From the NCBI GenBank assembly GCA_913057215.1, contig CAJXNQ010000001.1, positions 1-64,000 of the forward strand: 64,000 bases of DNA, given 5' to 3'. The stretch comes from an uncultured Gammaproteobacteria bacterium (GTDB lineage Bacteria > Pseudomonadota > Gammaproteobacteria > Pseudomonadales > Litorivicinaceae). A program made the translations under genes and the position numbers. Numbering within the stretch: position 1 is the first letter of the stretch; every line of letters begins with the position of its first letter. Positions 1 through 9,111 of this stretch are shown here, one piece after another. The notes beneath the pieces were generated by a model. That model searched no databases and had not been told where the DNA came from. It worked only from the letters and a program-made list of their open reading frames with translations.

Positions 1-1335
1 ATGGTGCTTGATGGAATGCCATATCGTCCCACGACTCCGAGTCATGCACGCGCATTGGGTGTGGGCATGGTGTTTCAGCATTTTGCTGTGTTTGATGCGT
101 TGACGGTCCTTGAAAATATTGCGCTCGGCCTTGACGGTCGCATGCCGGATCGGGCGTTGGCCGACGACGTGATGGCCTTATGCGAACGGTATCGGATGCA
201 TGTGGATCTGAAGCGACGGATGTATGACCTTGGAGCCGGTGAGCGACAGCGGTTGGAAGTCATCCGCGTTTTAATGCAAGACCCATCACTGTTGATTCTC
301 GATGAGCCGACCAGCGTGCTCACACCACAAGAAACCGAAGAGATGTTTTCTACATTGGAGCGGTTGTCTGATGAGGGGCGCTCGATCATCTATATCTCGC
401 ATAAGCTTGATGAGGTCCGAGCGCTGTGTGATCGCGCGACATTATTGCGTGACGGGCGGGTCATTGATGTGGTGGATCCACGTCAAGAGTCGACGAACTC
501 ATTGGGCGAGAAAATGGTCGGTGTTCGATTGACCGAGACGACGCGTGAAGTACCGCCGAATGACTCAGATACACCGCGGTTTTCAATCCGAGCCGGCGAT
601 GTCCCACCGCTTCGGTCCGGTGCAGTGGCGCTGTCTGATGTGTATCTGTCCGTGGCGCCCGGATCAATCCTTGGGATTGCTGGTGTGTCTGGGAATGGCC
701 AGGACACACTGTTTGATCTGTTATCCGGTGAATTGGTTGTGGATCAAGCGGATATCATGATGTTGGACGGACAGCCGATTGGAACCCTTGGGGTGGAGGC
801 CCGGCGGCATCAAGGTTTACTTGCAGCTCCTGAGGGCCGACTCGGACACGCGGCCGTGCCTGAGTTGACGCTTTGGGAGAATGTGATTCTCACAGCCCGC
901 CATACCCGAGGGATTTTGACAAATCCTCATCTGATCAGCGGACGACGCGCAAAAGCGTTCGCCCGGGAAATCATCGAAACCTTTGATGTAAAAACGACAT
1001 CAGAATATGCCAAGGCCAGCAGTTTATCCGGCGGCAATCTGCAAAAGTTCTTAATGGGCCGCGAGCTCTTGGGGCAGCCGGCTGTTTTTGTGGTGTCTAA
1101 TCCAACCTGGGGTGTGGATGCAAAGGCACAACAGTTTATTCATGAAGCCTTGGTTGCATTGGCTGACAAAGGTGCTTCAGTGATCGTTCTGAGCCAAGAC
1201 ATTGACGAACTGCTCACATTGACCGATCGCATTGCGGCAATTTGTCATGGACGTTTAAGTCGGACCTATCCAACGCAAACCATGACCGCGGAACACTTGG
1301 GTGCCTTGATGCTCGGTCAAGAGGTGAGCGTATGA
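1..1335 (+). CDS. ABC transporter ATP-binding protein, duplicated-domain sugar/nucleoside type (BMP-family system); 5' end truncated by window
   Basis: Begins inside the first NBD (Q-loop region GVGMVFQHF, no Walker A), then LGAGERQRLEVIRVL and LILDEPTSVLTPQE, second NBD with LSGGNLQKFLMGREL; followed by two permeases and a BMP lipoprotein. Confidence 0.9.
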   Translation: MVLDGMPYRPTTPSHARALGVGMVFQHFAVFDALTVLENIALGLDGRMPDRALADDVMALCERYRMHVDLKRRMYDLGAGERQRLEVIRVLMQDPSLLILDEPTSVLTPQETEEMFSTLERLSDEGRSIIYISHKLDEVRALCDRATLLRDGRVIDVVDPRQESTNSLGEKMVGVRLTETTREVPPNDSDTPRFSIRAGDVPPLRSGAVALSDVYLSVAPGSILGIAGVSGNGQDTLFDLLSGELVVDQADIMMLDGQPIGTLGVEARRHQGLLAAPEGRLGHAAVPELTLWENVILTARHTRGILTNPHLISGRRAKAFAREIIETFDVKTTSEYAKASSLSGGNLQKFLMGRELLGQPAVFVVSNPTWGVDAKAQQFIHEALVALADKGASVIVLSQDIDELLTLTDRIAAICHGRLSRTYPTQTMTAEHLGALMLGQEVSV

Positions 1336-2393
1336 TGCAATTTCAGACGCGCGCAGAAACCCATTGGTTTCACGAATGGCTCGCAGTGATTTTAGCGCTC
1401 GTGTTAACGGCGGCAACGGCAGCTGGTTTTTTAGCCCTGTTGGGCTTTGAGCCGCAGTCGGCACTGCACCGCATTTTGATCCGACCGCTCGCATCCACCT
1501 ATGGCGTGAGTGAACTCATTGCCAAGGCGACACCCTTAATCACCATTGGCGTGGCCTTGTCACTCAGTTTCCGTGCCGGTGTATGGAATATCGGCGCCGA
1601 GGGTCAATTGGTGTTTGGGGGGCTCACCGGTGGCGCGATGGCGCTTGCACTCTATGGGGTCGATGGGTTTTGGGTGTTACCTGTCGTGTTGCTTGCCGGA
1701 GCGGTGGGTGGATTGCTGTGGGGTGCGATTCCTGCTTTTTTGAAAATCCGCTTCCAAGCCAATGAAATTTTAGTCAGCTTGATGCTGACCTACGTGGCAA
1801 TTCTTTTGATGAGTGTCATGGTCCATGGGCCGTTGAGAGATCCAGATGGTTTTAACTTCCCGGAGAGTCGTCTGCTGCATGATGCGGCAATCTTGCCAAA
1901 GCTGTTTGACCAGGGCCGAGGCCACATCGGCTTTGTCTTTGCCCTGATATTTGCGGGGATTGGCACCTGGGTTGTCAAACGTTGGCATCTTGGGTATGCC
2001 ATGAAGGTCTCCGGTCTCTCACCCAAGGCGGCTCACTTCGCTGGATACAGCCGAGACACCACGATTTGGCTCAGCCTATTGATTGGCGGTGCATTGAGCG
2101 GGTTCGCAGGCGTGGTTGAGGTGACCGGCAATATTGGACAGTTGGTGCCGACGATCTCGCCGTCGTATGGATTTACGGCGATTATTGTCGCGTTTCTGGC
2201 GCGTTTGCATCCGCTGGCGGTCATCCCTGCAGGGTTGTTGGTGGCCTTGTCATATTTGGCCGGTGAGGCGGCACAGTTATCACTGGGCATACCAGCGGCG
2301 ATGACGCAGGTGTTCCAAGGACTGCTGTTGTTCTTTTTGCTTGGAACCACGGTGCTGGTGAATTACCGGATTCTGTGGGTGCGTGCTGTATGA
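1332..2393 (+). CDS. ABC transporter permease (BMP/nucleoside family)
   Basis: Polytopic protein with SFRAGVWNIGAEGQLVFGG motif of this permease family; likely start ATG 1332 (ATGA overlap) rather than 1242. Confidence 0.9.
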   Translation: MMQFQTRAETHWFHEWLAVILALVLTAATAAGFLALLGFEPQSALHRILIRPLASTYGVSELIAKATPLITIGVALSLSFRAGVWNIGAEGQLVFGGLTGGAMALALYGVDGFWVLPVVLLAGAVGGLLWGAIPAFLKIRFQANEILVSLMLTYVAILLMSVMVHGPLRDPDGFNFPESRLLHDAAILPKLFDQGRGHIGFVFALIFAGIGTWVVKRWHLGYAMKVSGLSPKAAHFAGYSRDTTIWLSLLIGGALSGFAGVVEVTGNIGQLVPTISPSYGFTAIIVAFLARLHPLAVIPAGLLVALSYLAGEAAQLSLGIPAAMTQVFQGLLLFFLLGTTVLVNYRILWVRAV

Positions 2394-3313
2394 CCGACTA
2401 TGGACTTCTGACCTCAATTCTTCATGCCATCTTGGTGGCGTCGACGCCGCTTGTATTTGCTGGGCTCGGTGCCTTGATTCAGGAACGCGCAGGCGTTTTG
2501 AATCTGGGAATTGAAGGTCTGATGATCGTTGGAGCCTTGGCGGGATTTGCTGCCGCGATCGCAGGCCAACCGCTTGGAATCTCGGTCATGGCAGCGGCCT
2601 TGGCCGGTGCACTGCTGGCATCGGTCTTCGCGTTTTTGGTGCTCAAATGCCTCTCGAATCCGGTGGCCACTGGGCTTGCATTGACTCTCTTTGGTTTGGG
2701 ATTGGCTGCCTTGGCAGGCGCTCAATATGTGGGTCGAGCCGCGCCTCAGATTGCGGTCTGGGAGATTCCGCTGTTATCTGACATTCCCGTCATTGGGCCT
2801 GCACTGTTTTCTCATGATCCACTGGTGTACTTGTCAATACTCGTGGCGGTATGTCTGTGGTGGTTTTTGAGCTTTACCCGTGGCGGCTTGGTGCTTCGTG
2901 CTGTCGGTGAAAACCATGATTCAGCCCATGCACTTGGATTTTCAGTGCAAGGTGTGCGGTTTTTAGCGATTATAACCGGTGGGGCACTGGCCGGTATTGG
3001 TGGCGCTTACCTCACCTTGGTGCAAACGCCGCTCTTTGTCGAGGGCATGACGGCCGGTCGTGGCTGGATCGCTTTGGCATTGGTGGTATTTGCATCATGG
3101 CGGCCGTTTCGAGTCATTGCAGGCGCCTATTTGTTTGGCAGTGTGACGATTTTGCAATTGCACAGCCAAGCGCTTGGATTGGCCATCCCGGCGCAGTGGC
3201 TTTCGATGTTGCCCTATATTGTCACGATTTTAGCTTTGGTTCTGATTTCTGCACGTGGCCAGGGCCATCGTGCACCGGGATCATTAGGACAATTGTTTCG
3301 CGCTTCGCGCTAA
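2390..3313 (+). CDS. ABC transporter permease (BMP/nucleoside family)
   Basis: ERAGVLNLGIEGLMIVGA motif; ATGA overlap with upstream permease. Confidence 0.9.
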   Translation: MTDYGLLTSILHAILVASTPLVFAGLGALIQERAGVLNLGIEGLMIVGALAGFAAAIAGQPLGISVMAAALAGALLASVFAFLVLKCLSNPVATGLALTLFGLGLAALAGAQYVGRAAPQIAVWEIPLLSDIPVIGPALFSHDPLVYLSILVAVCLWWFLSFTRGGLVLRAVGENHDSAHALGFSVQGVRFLAIITGGALAGIGGAYLTLVQTPLFVEGMTAGRGWIALALVVFASWRPFRVIAGAYLFGSVTILQLHSQALGLAIPAQWLSMLPYIVTILALVLISARGQGHRAPGSLGQLFRASR

Positions 3314-3332
3314 TTAAGAGAGGAGAGGAACC

Positions 3333-4445
3333 ATGACAGGTTTCCGTTTGAAGGCACTCGGATTGAGTGCATTGTTGGTTTTGACGGCATGTTCTGATTC
3401 AGAGCAGGCAGCCACTGAGGCGACCGATGCGCCCGATGGACAGGTGAAGGCTGGCTTTATTTACGTGGGCCCTGTGTCCGACGGTGGTTGGACATATGAG
3501 CATGATCAAGGCCGACTTGCAGTTGAGGCCGAGTTTGGTGACCAAGTGACGACGACCTTTGTCGAAAGCGTCTCTGAAGGTCCAGATGCGGAGCGCGTGT
3601 TGAGTCAGATGGCCAATGACGGTGCAGATATTATCTTCACCACATCCTTTGGATTTATGAATCCCACGATTAAAGTGGCTGAACAATTCCCGGATGTGAA
3701 GTTTGAGCATGCCACCGGCTTTAAGCGTGCTGACAACGTGGCAACCTACTCGTCACGCTTTTATGAAGGCCGTCATATTCTGGGCCTGATCGCCGGCGAG
3801 ATGACTGAGTCAAACGTGGTTGGCTATATTGCATCCTTCCCGATCCCAGAGGTGGTGCGGGGCATCAATGCGGCCTATCTGGCGGCAAAGAGCGTCAATC
3901 CGGAGATCGAGTTTAAAATCATTTGGGTTTCCAGTTGGTTTGATCCAGGTAAGGAAGCCGATGCCGCCAAGGCACTGATCGATCAAGGTGCAGATATTTT
4001 GATGCAACACACGGATTCGCCTGCGGCGATGCAGATTGCGGAGCAACGCGGCATCTATGCATTTGGGCAAGCTTCAGACATGGCTGCCTTTGGTCCAACC
4101 GCGCAACTGACATCGATCATTGATGACTGGTCTCCTTATTATATTGAGCGTGTTGGTGCAGTGATCGATGGCACCTGGGAATCAGGTGATGTGTGGGGTG
4201 GTTTCAATACGGGCATGGTTGCACTCGCACCTTATGGCGATGCAGTTCCCGAAGCTGTGCGTTCGATGGCTGATGAAGCGCGAGCAGCGATCAGCGAAGG
4301 ACGACTACATCCCTTTACCGGCCCGATCAATAAGCAAGATGGAAGCCCTTGGCTTGCAGCCGGTGAAACCGCAGACGACGGAACCCTCCTGGGGATGGAT
4401 TTCTACGTTGAAGGCATCCAAGGCACCTTGCCCTCAGCAAACTGA
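3333..4445 (+). CDS. BMP family ABC transporter substrate-binding lipoprotein
   Basis: Lipobox LLVLTACSD; AGFIYVGPVSDGGWTYEHDQGR typical of BMP proteins; RBS gagaggagagg upstream. Confidence 0.92.
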   Translation: MTGFRLKALGLSALLVLTACSDSEQAATEATDAPDGQVKAGFIYVGPVSDGGWTYEHDQGRLAVEAEFGDQVTTTFVESVSEGPDAERVLSQMANDGADIIFTTSFGFMNPTIKVAEQFPDVKFEHATGFKRADNVATYSSRFYEGRHILGLIAGEMTESNVVGYIASFPIPEVVRGINAAYLAAKSVNPEIEFKIIWVSSWFDPGKEADAAKALIDQGADILMQHTDSPAAMQIAEQRGIYAFGQASDMAAFGPTAQLTSIIDDWSPYYIERVGAVIDGTWESGDVWGGFNTGMVALAPYGDAVPEAVRSMADEARAAISEGRLHPFTGPINKQDGSPWLAAGETADDGTLLGMDFYVEGIQGTLPSAN

Positions 4446-4450
4446 GGTGC

Positions 4451-5188
4451 CTAGGGTCTGTAGTGGTCAAACCGGGTTGCGATCCGGTTGACCACCGCCC
4501 AGACCAAAACCGCCTCAATACACAGCACCAGGAGTGCCGCAAACATGAGGTCGGTTTGCCCGCGTCCATTGGCGTGGAGCATCAGATATCCCAAGCCTGA
4601 AGACGATCCGACCCACTCGCCGACCACGGCACCGATGGGCGCGACTGAGGCTGCAATTTTGAGCCCCGACAATGCATGGGGGACCGCCAGTGGTACTCGG
4701 ATGACCCAGAAAGTTCGAATCGGTGTTGCATGGAAGGTCGTCAAGGTGTCTTGCCACCCATCGGGGAGCGCGCGAAAGCCAGCCAAGGTCGCCGCGGTGA
4801 CCGGAAAAAACACGATGAGTGTTGTCATCGCCAGTTTGGATGCAAAACCATAGCCAAGCCAGAGCATCAATAGCGGCGCGATGGCAAAGACGGGTAATGC
4901 TTGACTGACGACGAGTATGGGCATGGTCAGTCTGTGAAGTGTTTTTGAGTGCGCCATTAAGCAGGCACTGACAATTCCTAAAACGCCCCCGAGTAACAGC
5001 CCTGCGATGATTTCGGTGGCGGTTGTCAGAGCATGGCCAGCAATCTGTTCGGCACGTGTCACGAGCGTGATGATCACGCGCTCTGGCGGCGGGAGGATGA
5101 AGTGAGGCAGGGCGAATACCCAGGTTATTGCTTTCCAGATCAGACCAAACCCGAATAGGTATGCGAGTGCAAAGGCCAATCGCTGCAT
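4451..5188 (-). CDS. ABC transporter permease, SsuC/ThiX-like
   Basis: BPD_transp_1-type permease, LPPPERV..., EWVGSSSGLGYLM; overlaps ATPase gene. Confidence 0.85.
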   Translation of the reverse strand: MQRLAFALAYLFGFGLIWKAITWVFALPHFILPPPERVIITLVTRAEQIAGHALTTATEIIAGLLLGGVLGIVSACLMAHSKTLHRLTMPILVVSQALPVFAIAPLLMLWLGYGFASKLAMTTLIVFFPVTAATLAGFRALPDGWQDTLTTFHATPIRTFWVIRVPLAVPHALSGLKIAASVAPIGAVVGEWVGSSSGLGYLMLHANGRGQTDLMFAALLVLCIEAVLVWAVVNRIATRFDHYRP

Positions 5189-5844
5189 TAGAGGGCGCCC
5201 TCGAGGGCATGAATCAGTGCCCGGTCATCGCTGAATTGGTGTAGATCAAAGGGTCCATGCAGTGCACGCTCTGAGAGCACCCAGGCTTCATCCAACCAGT
5301 CCTGTGCGTCACGCGGATCGTGCGTGACAAGCACCACGGTGCGTCCTTTCAAAATCGTTTTTGCAAGATCCGCCATCGCCATTCGAGTCGACCGATCCAG
5401 CGCTGCAAAGGGCTCATCGAGTAACACAAGATCCGCCTCCTCGAACAGTGCGCGGGCGAGGGCAACGCGGGCACGTTCGCCGCCACTCAAGCCGCGTGCT
5501 GCGCGTGTCGCAAGATCGCCAAGTGCCACAGATTCTAGGACTGTACGGGCTTGAGCACGCACAGCCGGACTGATTGTCGATGTGCGAAGTATTTCGCCCA
5601 GCATCACATTGTCAATCACAGAGCGCCAGGGCAATAACATCGGTTGTTGTGAAACATAGGCGATGTGAGTGGCTTCGCATTGGATGGACGCATGCCCATG
5701 AATCACCGCTTTGAGGAGCGTCGATTTGCCGACCCCAGACCGACCGAGTAATGCAACCTGGGTGCCCGCCTCAATGGACCAATCGATGGTGGCTAAAGGC
5801 GGATAGCCGGGATAGCTGAGATCAAACTGTTGAATACAAAGCAC
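5188..5844 (-). CDS. ABC transporter ATP-binding protein, SsuB/ThiZ-like
   Basis: Walker A GRSGVGKST, signature LSGGERARVALARAL, Walker B LVLLDEPFAALD; GTG start. Confidence 0.87.
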   Translation of the reverse strand: MLCIQQFDLSYPGYPPLATIDWSIEAGTQVALLGRSGVGKSTLLKAVIHGHASIQCEATHIAYVSQQPMLLPWRSVIDNVMLGEILRTSTISPAVRAQARTVLESVALGDLATRAARGLSGGERARVALARALFEEADLVLLDEPFAALDRSTRMAMADLAKTILKGRTVVLVTHDPRDAQDWLDEAWVLSERALHGPFDLHQFSDDRALIHALEGAL

Positions 5845-5900
5845 AGGACTGTCCGGATACGAAACCTAGACGGTAACGTGTCTCGGACAGCTTGTCATGA

Positions 5901-7298
5901 TCAGGGTGCGTGGACCTTGTAATGCTGTGCGATACAGGCAGCAAATACGCCTGAAAGCATTTGGGACTGCACAGAGGCGTCACGCATCGGCATTGCGATC
6001 GGGACTTTTGCACCAACCACAACCCCCGAGTGAGAGGCTCCTGCAAAAAATTCGAGCTGTTTGGCAAGCATGTTGGCTGATTCGTTGTCGGGGGCCATCA
6101 AAATGTCAGCTGCAATGGACGGATTCGGTGCATCTTGGTCTGTTGCCTGTGCCACGGCATGATCGAATTTCAAAGGTCCATCGAGTCGACCCGCGGAAAT
6201 TTGTCCGCGGTCGTGCATTTTACACAAAGCAGCCGCATCAAGACTCGACGGGTAGTCGGCGTCAATGATGTCGACGGCGGATAGGATCGCGACATGCGGT
6301 GATTCAATACCCAAGATTTGCGCAGTATTGATTGCATTTTGGATGATGTCGGCTTTTTCAAGCAGCGTGGGTTTGAGATTTAAGACAGCATCTGTCAGAT
6401 ACAGTGGCTTACTGTACAGAGGAATATCAAACCGCGAGATGTGCGAGAGCCGAAATTTAGTGTGAAAGTGCCGATTGCTCTCAATCGGCTCAATGAGCTC
6501 GTGTTTCTCAAGGTTACCGCGTTGAATACAATCCACAGTACCGGCTTCGGCGAGCTCAGCCGCACACACAGCCGCCTCATGGCTGTGTTTGACGTCAATG
6601 AGTTCAAACGATGAGAGATCAATCTGTGCGTTTGCTGCAGCTGCCTCGATTTTTGTGCGTGGACCGACCAGAATCGGCACGATGCATTTGGTTTCTTTAA
6701 GCTCGAGCGCGGCAGTGAGTGTTGCTGCATCGGTGGGGTGCACGATCGCTACACGAACAGATTGATCGCTTTTTAATGATGCAAGGAATGCATCAATCCG
6801 AGCCTGAGGATCAAAGACATTGAGTTTGGGTGTTTGCATGCGCGGACGCACAATTTTTTGGGTGGGCGCCATGACCTTTGCTTGACCACTGACGACCTGA
6901 TCACCGTGTTGGTTAGCGATACTGCAATCAAGCACCAAGGTGTGTTTGTCATCGTGTTTCTCAAGCACCACAACCTCAACGGTCAGCGTGTCACCAACAC
7001 GAACAGGCCGTTTGAAGCGAAAACTTTGCTCCAAATAAATGGTTCCGGGCCCTGGGAACTCAGTTCCTAAAATGGTTGATACCAATGAGCCGGTCCACAT
7101 GCCATGACCGATGACTCCATGGAACATCGAATCATTGGCGAAGGACGTATCGAGATGGGCTGGATTCACATCCCCTGATACGGCTGCAAATGCCCGAATA
7201 TCTTCAGGTGTCAGTGTTCGGATCAGACGTGCGGATTGACCGAGTTCGATTTCGTCATACAGCACATTTTCAATGGTTTCTGGGGTCTTTTGATCCAT
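5901..7298 (-). CDS. bifunctional enoyl-CoA hydratase (MaoC)/phosphate acetyltransferase
   Basis: N-terminal MaoC hot-dog domain (DVNPAHLD...GMWTGSLVS) fused to PTA/PTB domain; start MDQKTPE at 7298 just after fabI stop. Confidence 0.88.
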   Translation of the reverse strand: MDQKTPETIENVLYDEIELGQSARLIRTLTPEDIRAFAAVSGDVNPAHLDTSFANDSMFHGVIGHGMWTGSLVSTILGTEFPGPGTIYLEQSFRFKRPVRVGDTLTVEVVVLEKHDDKHTLVLDCSIANQHGDQVVSGQAKVMAPTQKIVRPRMQTPKLNVFDPQARIDAFLASLKSDQSVRVAIVHPTDAATLTAALELKETKCIVPILVGPRTKIEAAAANAQIDLSSFELIDVKHSHEAAVCAAELAEAGTVDCIQRGNLEKHELIEPIESNRHFHTKFRLSHISRFDIPLYSKPLYLTDAVLNLKPTLLEKADIIQNAINTAQILGIESPHVAILSAVDIIDADYPSSLDAAALCKMHDRGQISAGRLDGPLKFDHAVAQATDQDAPNPSIAADILMAPDNESANMLAKQLEFFAGASHSGVVVGAKVPIAMPMRDASVQSQMLSGVFAACIAQHYKVHAP

Positions 7299-7299
7299 C

Positions 7300-8055
7300 T
7301 TAGGGCACCATATGCTCGCCACAATCGACATACAGGGTTTGGCCTGTCATGCCGGTTGCAAACTCAGACGCGAGGAAGCTGACGAGGCCCGCGACTTCAT
7401 CCTGTGTGACAAGGCGTTTCAACGGAACACGGGTTTCGACAGCGTGCATCAATTGATCAAAGTCTTTGATGCCAGAAGCGGCACGGGTGGCAATTGGCCC
7501 AGGTGAAACCGCATGCACGCGGATATTGGACTCGCCAAGTTCGGCTGCCAAGTAGCGCACTGAAGACTCAAGCGCTGCCTTGACGGGGCCCATGAGTCCG
7601 TAATTTGGGACGGCCAACTGGGAGCCGAGATAGGTCATGGTGATGAGAGCACCACCATGGCTGAGATATGATTTGGCACAGTGTGCAACCTGAATAAAAG
7701 AATGGCATGAGATGTTGATTGCTTGCTGGAAACCTTCAGCTGAGGACGCATGCAACGGTCCGTGGAGATCTTCCAGAGGTGCAAATGCAATCGAATGCAC
7801 GATGAAATCAAGGCCGCCAAGGATGCCAACAGCTTCTTCAATTACAGCTTCAATTGCGCCAGGCTCCTCGACATTGAGGTTGAGGAGCGCGATCCCAAGC
7901 GGCGCAGTCACCGGCTCAACATAGCCTCTTGCCTTATCGTTCAGGCAGGTCGCAACGACCTCTGCACCCTGTTCTTTGGCCATTTTTGCCGCTGCAAATG
8001 CGATCGATCGGTCGTTTGCGACACCAATAACGAGGCCGCGTTTTCCCTGGAGCAT
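7300..8055 (-). CDS. fabI: enoyl-[acyl-carrier-protein] reductase (NADH) FabI
   Basis: MLQGKRGLVIGVANDRSIAFAAAKMAKEQGAEV; NYGLMGPVKAALE active-site region; RVHAVSPGPIATRAASGIKDF. Confidence 0.93.
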   Translation of the reverse strand: MLQGKRGLVIGVANDRSIAFAAAKMAKEQGAEVVATCLNDKARGYVEPVTAPLGIALLNLNVEEPGAIEAVIEEAVGILGGLDFIVHSIAFAPLEDLHGPLHASSAEGFQQAINISCHSFIQVAHCAKSYLSHGGALITMTYLGSQLAVPNYGLMGPVKAALESSVRYLAAELGESNIRVHAVSPGPIATRAASGIKDFDQLMHAVETRVPLKRLVTQDEVAGLVSFLASEFATGMTGQTLYVDCGEHMVP

Positions 8056-8199
8056 CTTGGATTCCTTCCCGGTTGTTTGTGCGTTGCACCATTTCAGCAT
8101 GTCTTTGTGACAGTTTGATCACAAAAAAACAAGAACCGGCATCTGTTTAATTGAAAATCATGAATTCAGACGCAACCCTTATCTCGGTTGGGGGAGCGT

Positions 8200-8298
8200 A
8201 TGGATCGTTGGCTGGACTGGCTGTTACTTGCACTGATCGTAGTCATCAGTGTGTTGTCGCCGTTAATCGTGCTTGAGTTTATCAGTGGACGCTATTGA
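8200..8298 (+). CDS. putative 32-aa single-TM small protein (not in ORF track)
   Basis: Read directly: MDRWLDWLLLALIVVISVLSPLIVLEFISGRY*, preceded by gggggagcgt. Confidence 0.45.
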   Translation: MDRWLDWLLLALIVVISVLSPLIVLEFISGRY

Positions 8299-8862
8299 TT
8301 AGATCCCACCTGTGTCGAGTCGTGCTTTTAATCCCTCTAGACGAGATTGAACCATCGGGTTATTTGGCATCAGCTCTAACAGCACTGTTTCAGCGCGAAT
8401 CGCGCGTTCAAGATCGCCCGTGGATTCAAAGATCATTGACAGTCCAGAGAGGGCTCCGAAATGGCGCGGCTCGAGTGCTAACGTGGCTTGGATGTCCTGA
8501 AGTGAGGCATCGAGATTGCCAATCATGTAATACGTCGTGGCCCGGCGGTTCCAAGCTTCTGCGAACTCAGGGGCTGCCTCAATCACGCGCGTAAAATGCG
8601 TAATGGCCATGTCAGGCTGGGCAAACTGTAACGCCGACATCCCAAGATCGAAGATGGATTGAAGCTCGGTTGCTTCCGGCGGCAAGGTATACCAATGCAC
8701 CCAGATCTCGTTTTGGATTTCCGCCATCTCAATGAGGTCATCTGAGTCTTTGAGGGCCGCAAATAACGGGTCAAGCGCAGGATGGTTCTGATCAGCAAAC
8801 CCCGGATTGGCGATTGATGCCAGTAAAATAAGCGTGAGAAGACGACGCATAGGAGACCTCAA
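8299..8862 (-). CDS. tetratricopeptide repeat protein, periplasmic
   Basis: Signal peptide (RRLLTLILLASIANPGFA) and TPR-like repeats (AWNRRATTYYMIGNLDASLQDIQATLALEPRHFGAL). Confidence 0.8.
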   Translation of the reverse strand: MRSPMRRLLTLILLASIANPGFADQNHPALDPLFAALKDSDDLIEMAEIQNEIWVHWYTLPPEATELQSIFDLGMSALQFAQPDMAITHFTRVIEAAPEFAEAWNRRATTYYMIGNLDASLQDIQATLALEPRHFGALSGLSMIFESTGDLERAIRAETVLLELMPNNPMVQSRLEGLKARLDTGGI

Positions 8863-8928
8863 GTGTCTTTTCTGCAGGGTATCTGCTCAGATGAGATTGT
8901 GCAAAATGCGAGGCTTGGTTTTGAAAAA

Positions 8929-9005
8929 TGGCGCGCTCGGTAGGATTCGAACCTACGACCGCCTGGTTCGTAGCCAGGTACTCTATCCAGCTGAGCTACG
9001 AGCGC
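8929..9005 (-). tRNA. tRNA-Arg(ACG)
   Basis: Reverse complement GCGCTCGTAGCTCAGCTGGATAGAGTACCTGGCTACGAACCAGG...GTAGGTTCGAATCCTACCGAGCGCGCCA; cloverleaf, anticodon ACG, CCA encoded. Confidence 0.95.
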
Positions 9006-9111
9006 GTCAAGGGCGTGAATACTAATAATTTTCTGATAAATTGCAACCGTAAATTACCCGTTTGACCCTTTTAGAGAGGCGCGTTGTATTACACATAGAC
9101 ACTCTCCGCGC

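Noticed and set aside
4515-5210. 231-aa - strand ORF in another frame of the ThiX-like permease
   Set aside because: Alternative frame of a well-supported membrane protein; no hydrophobic pattern or motif
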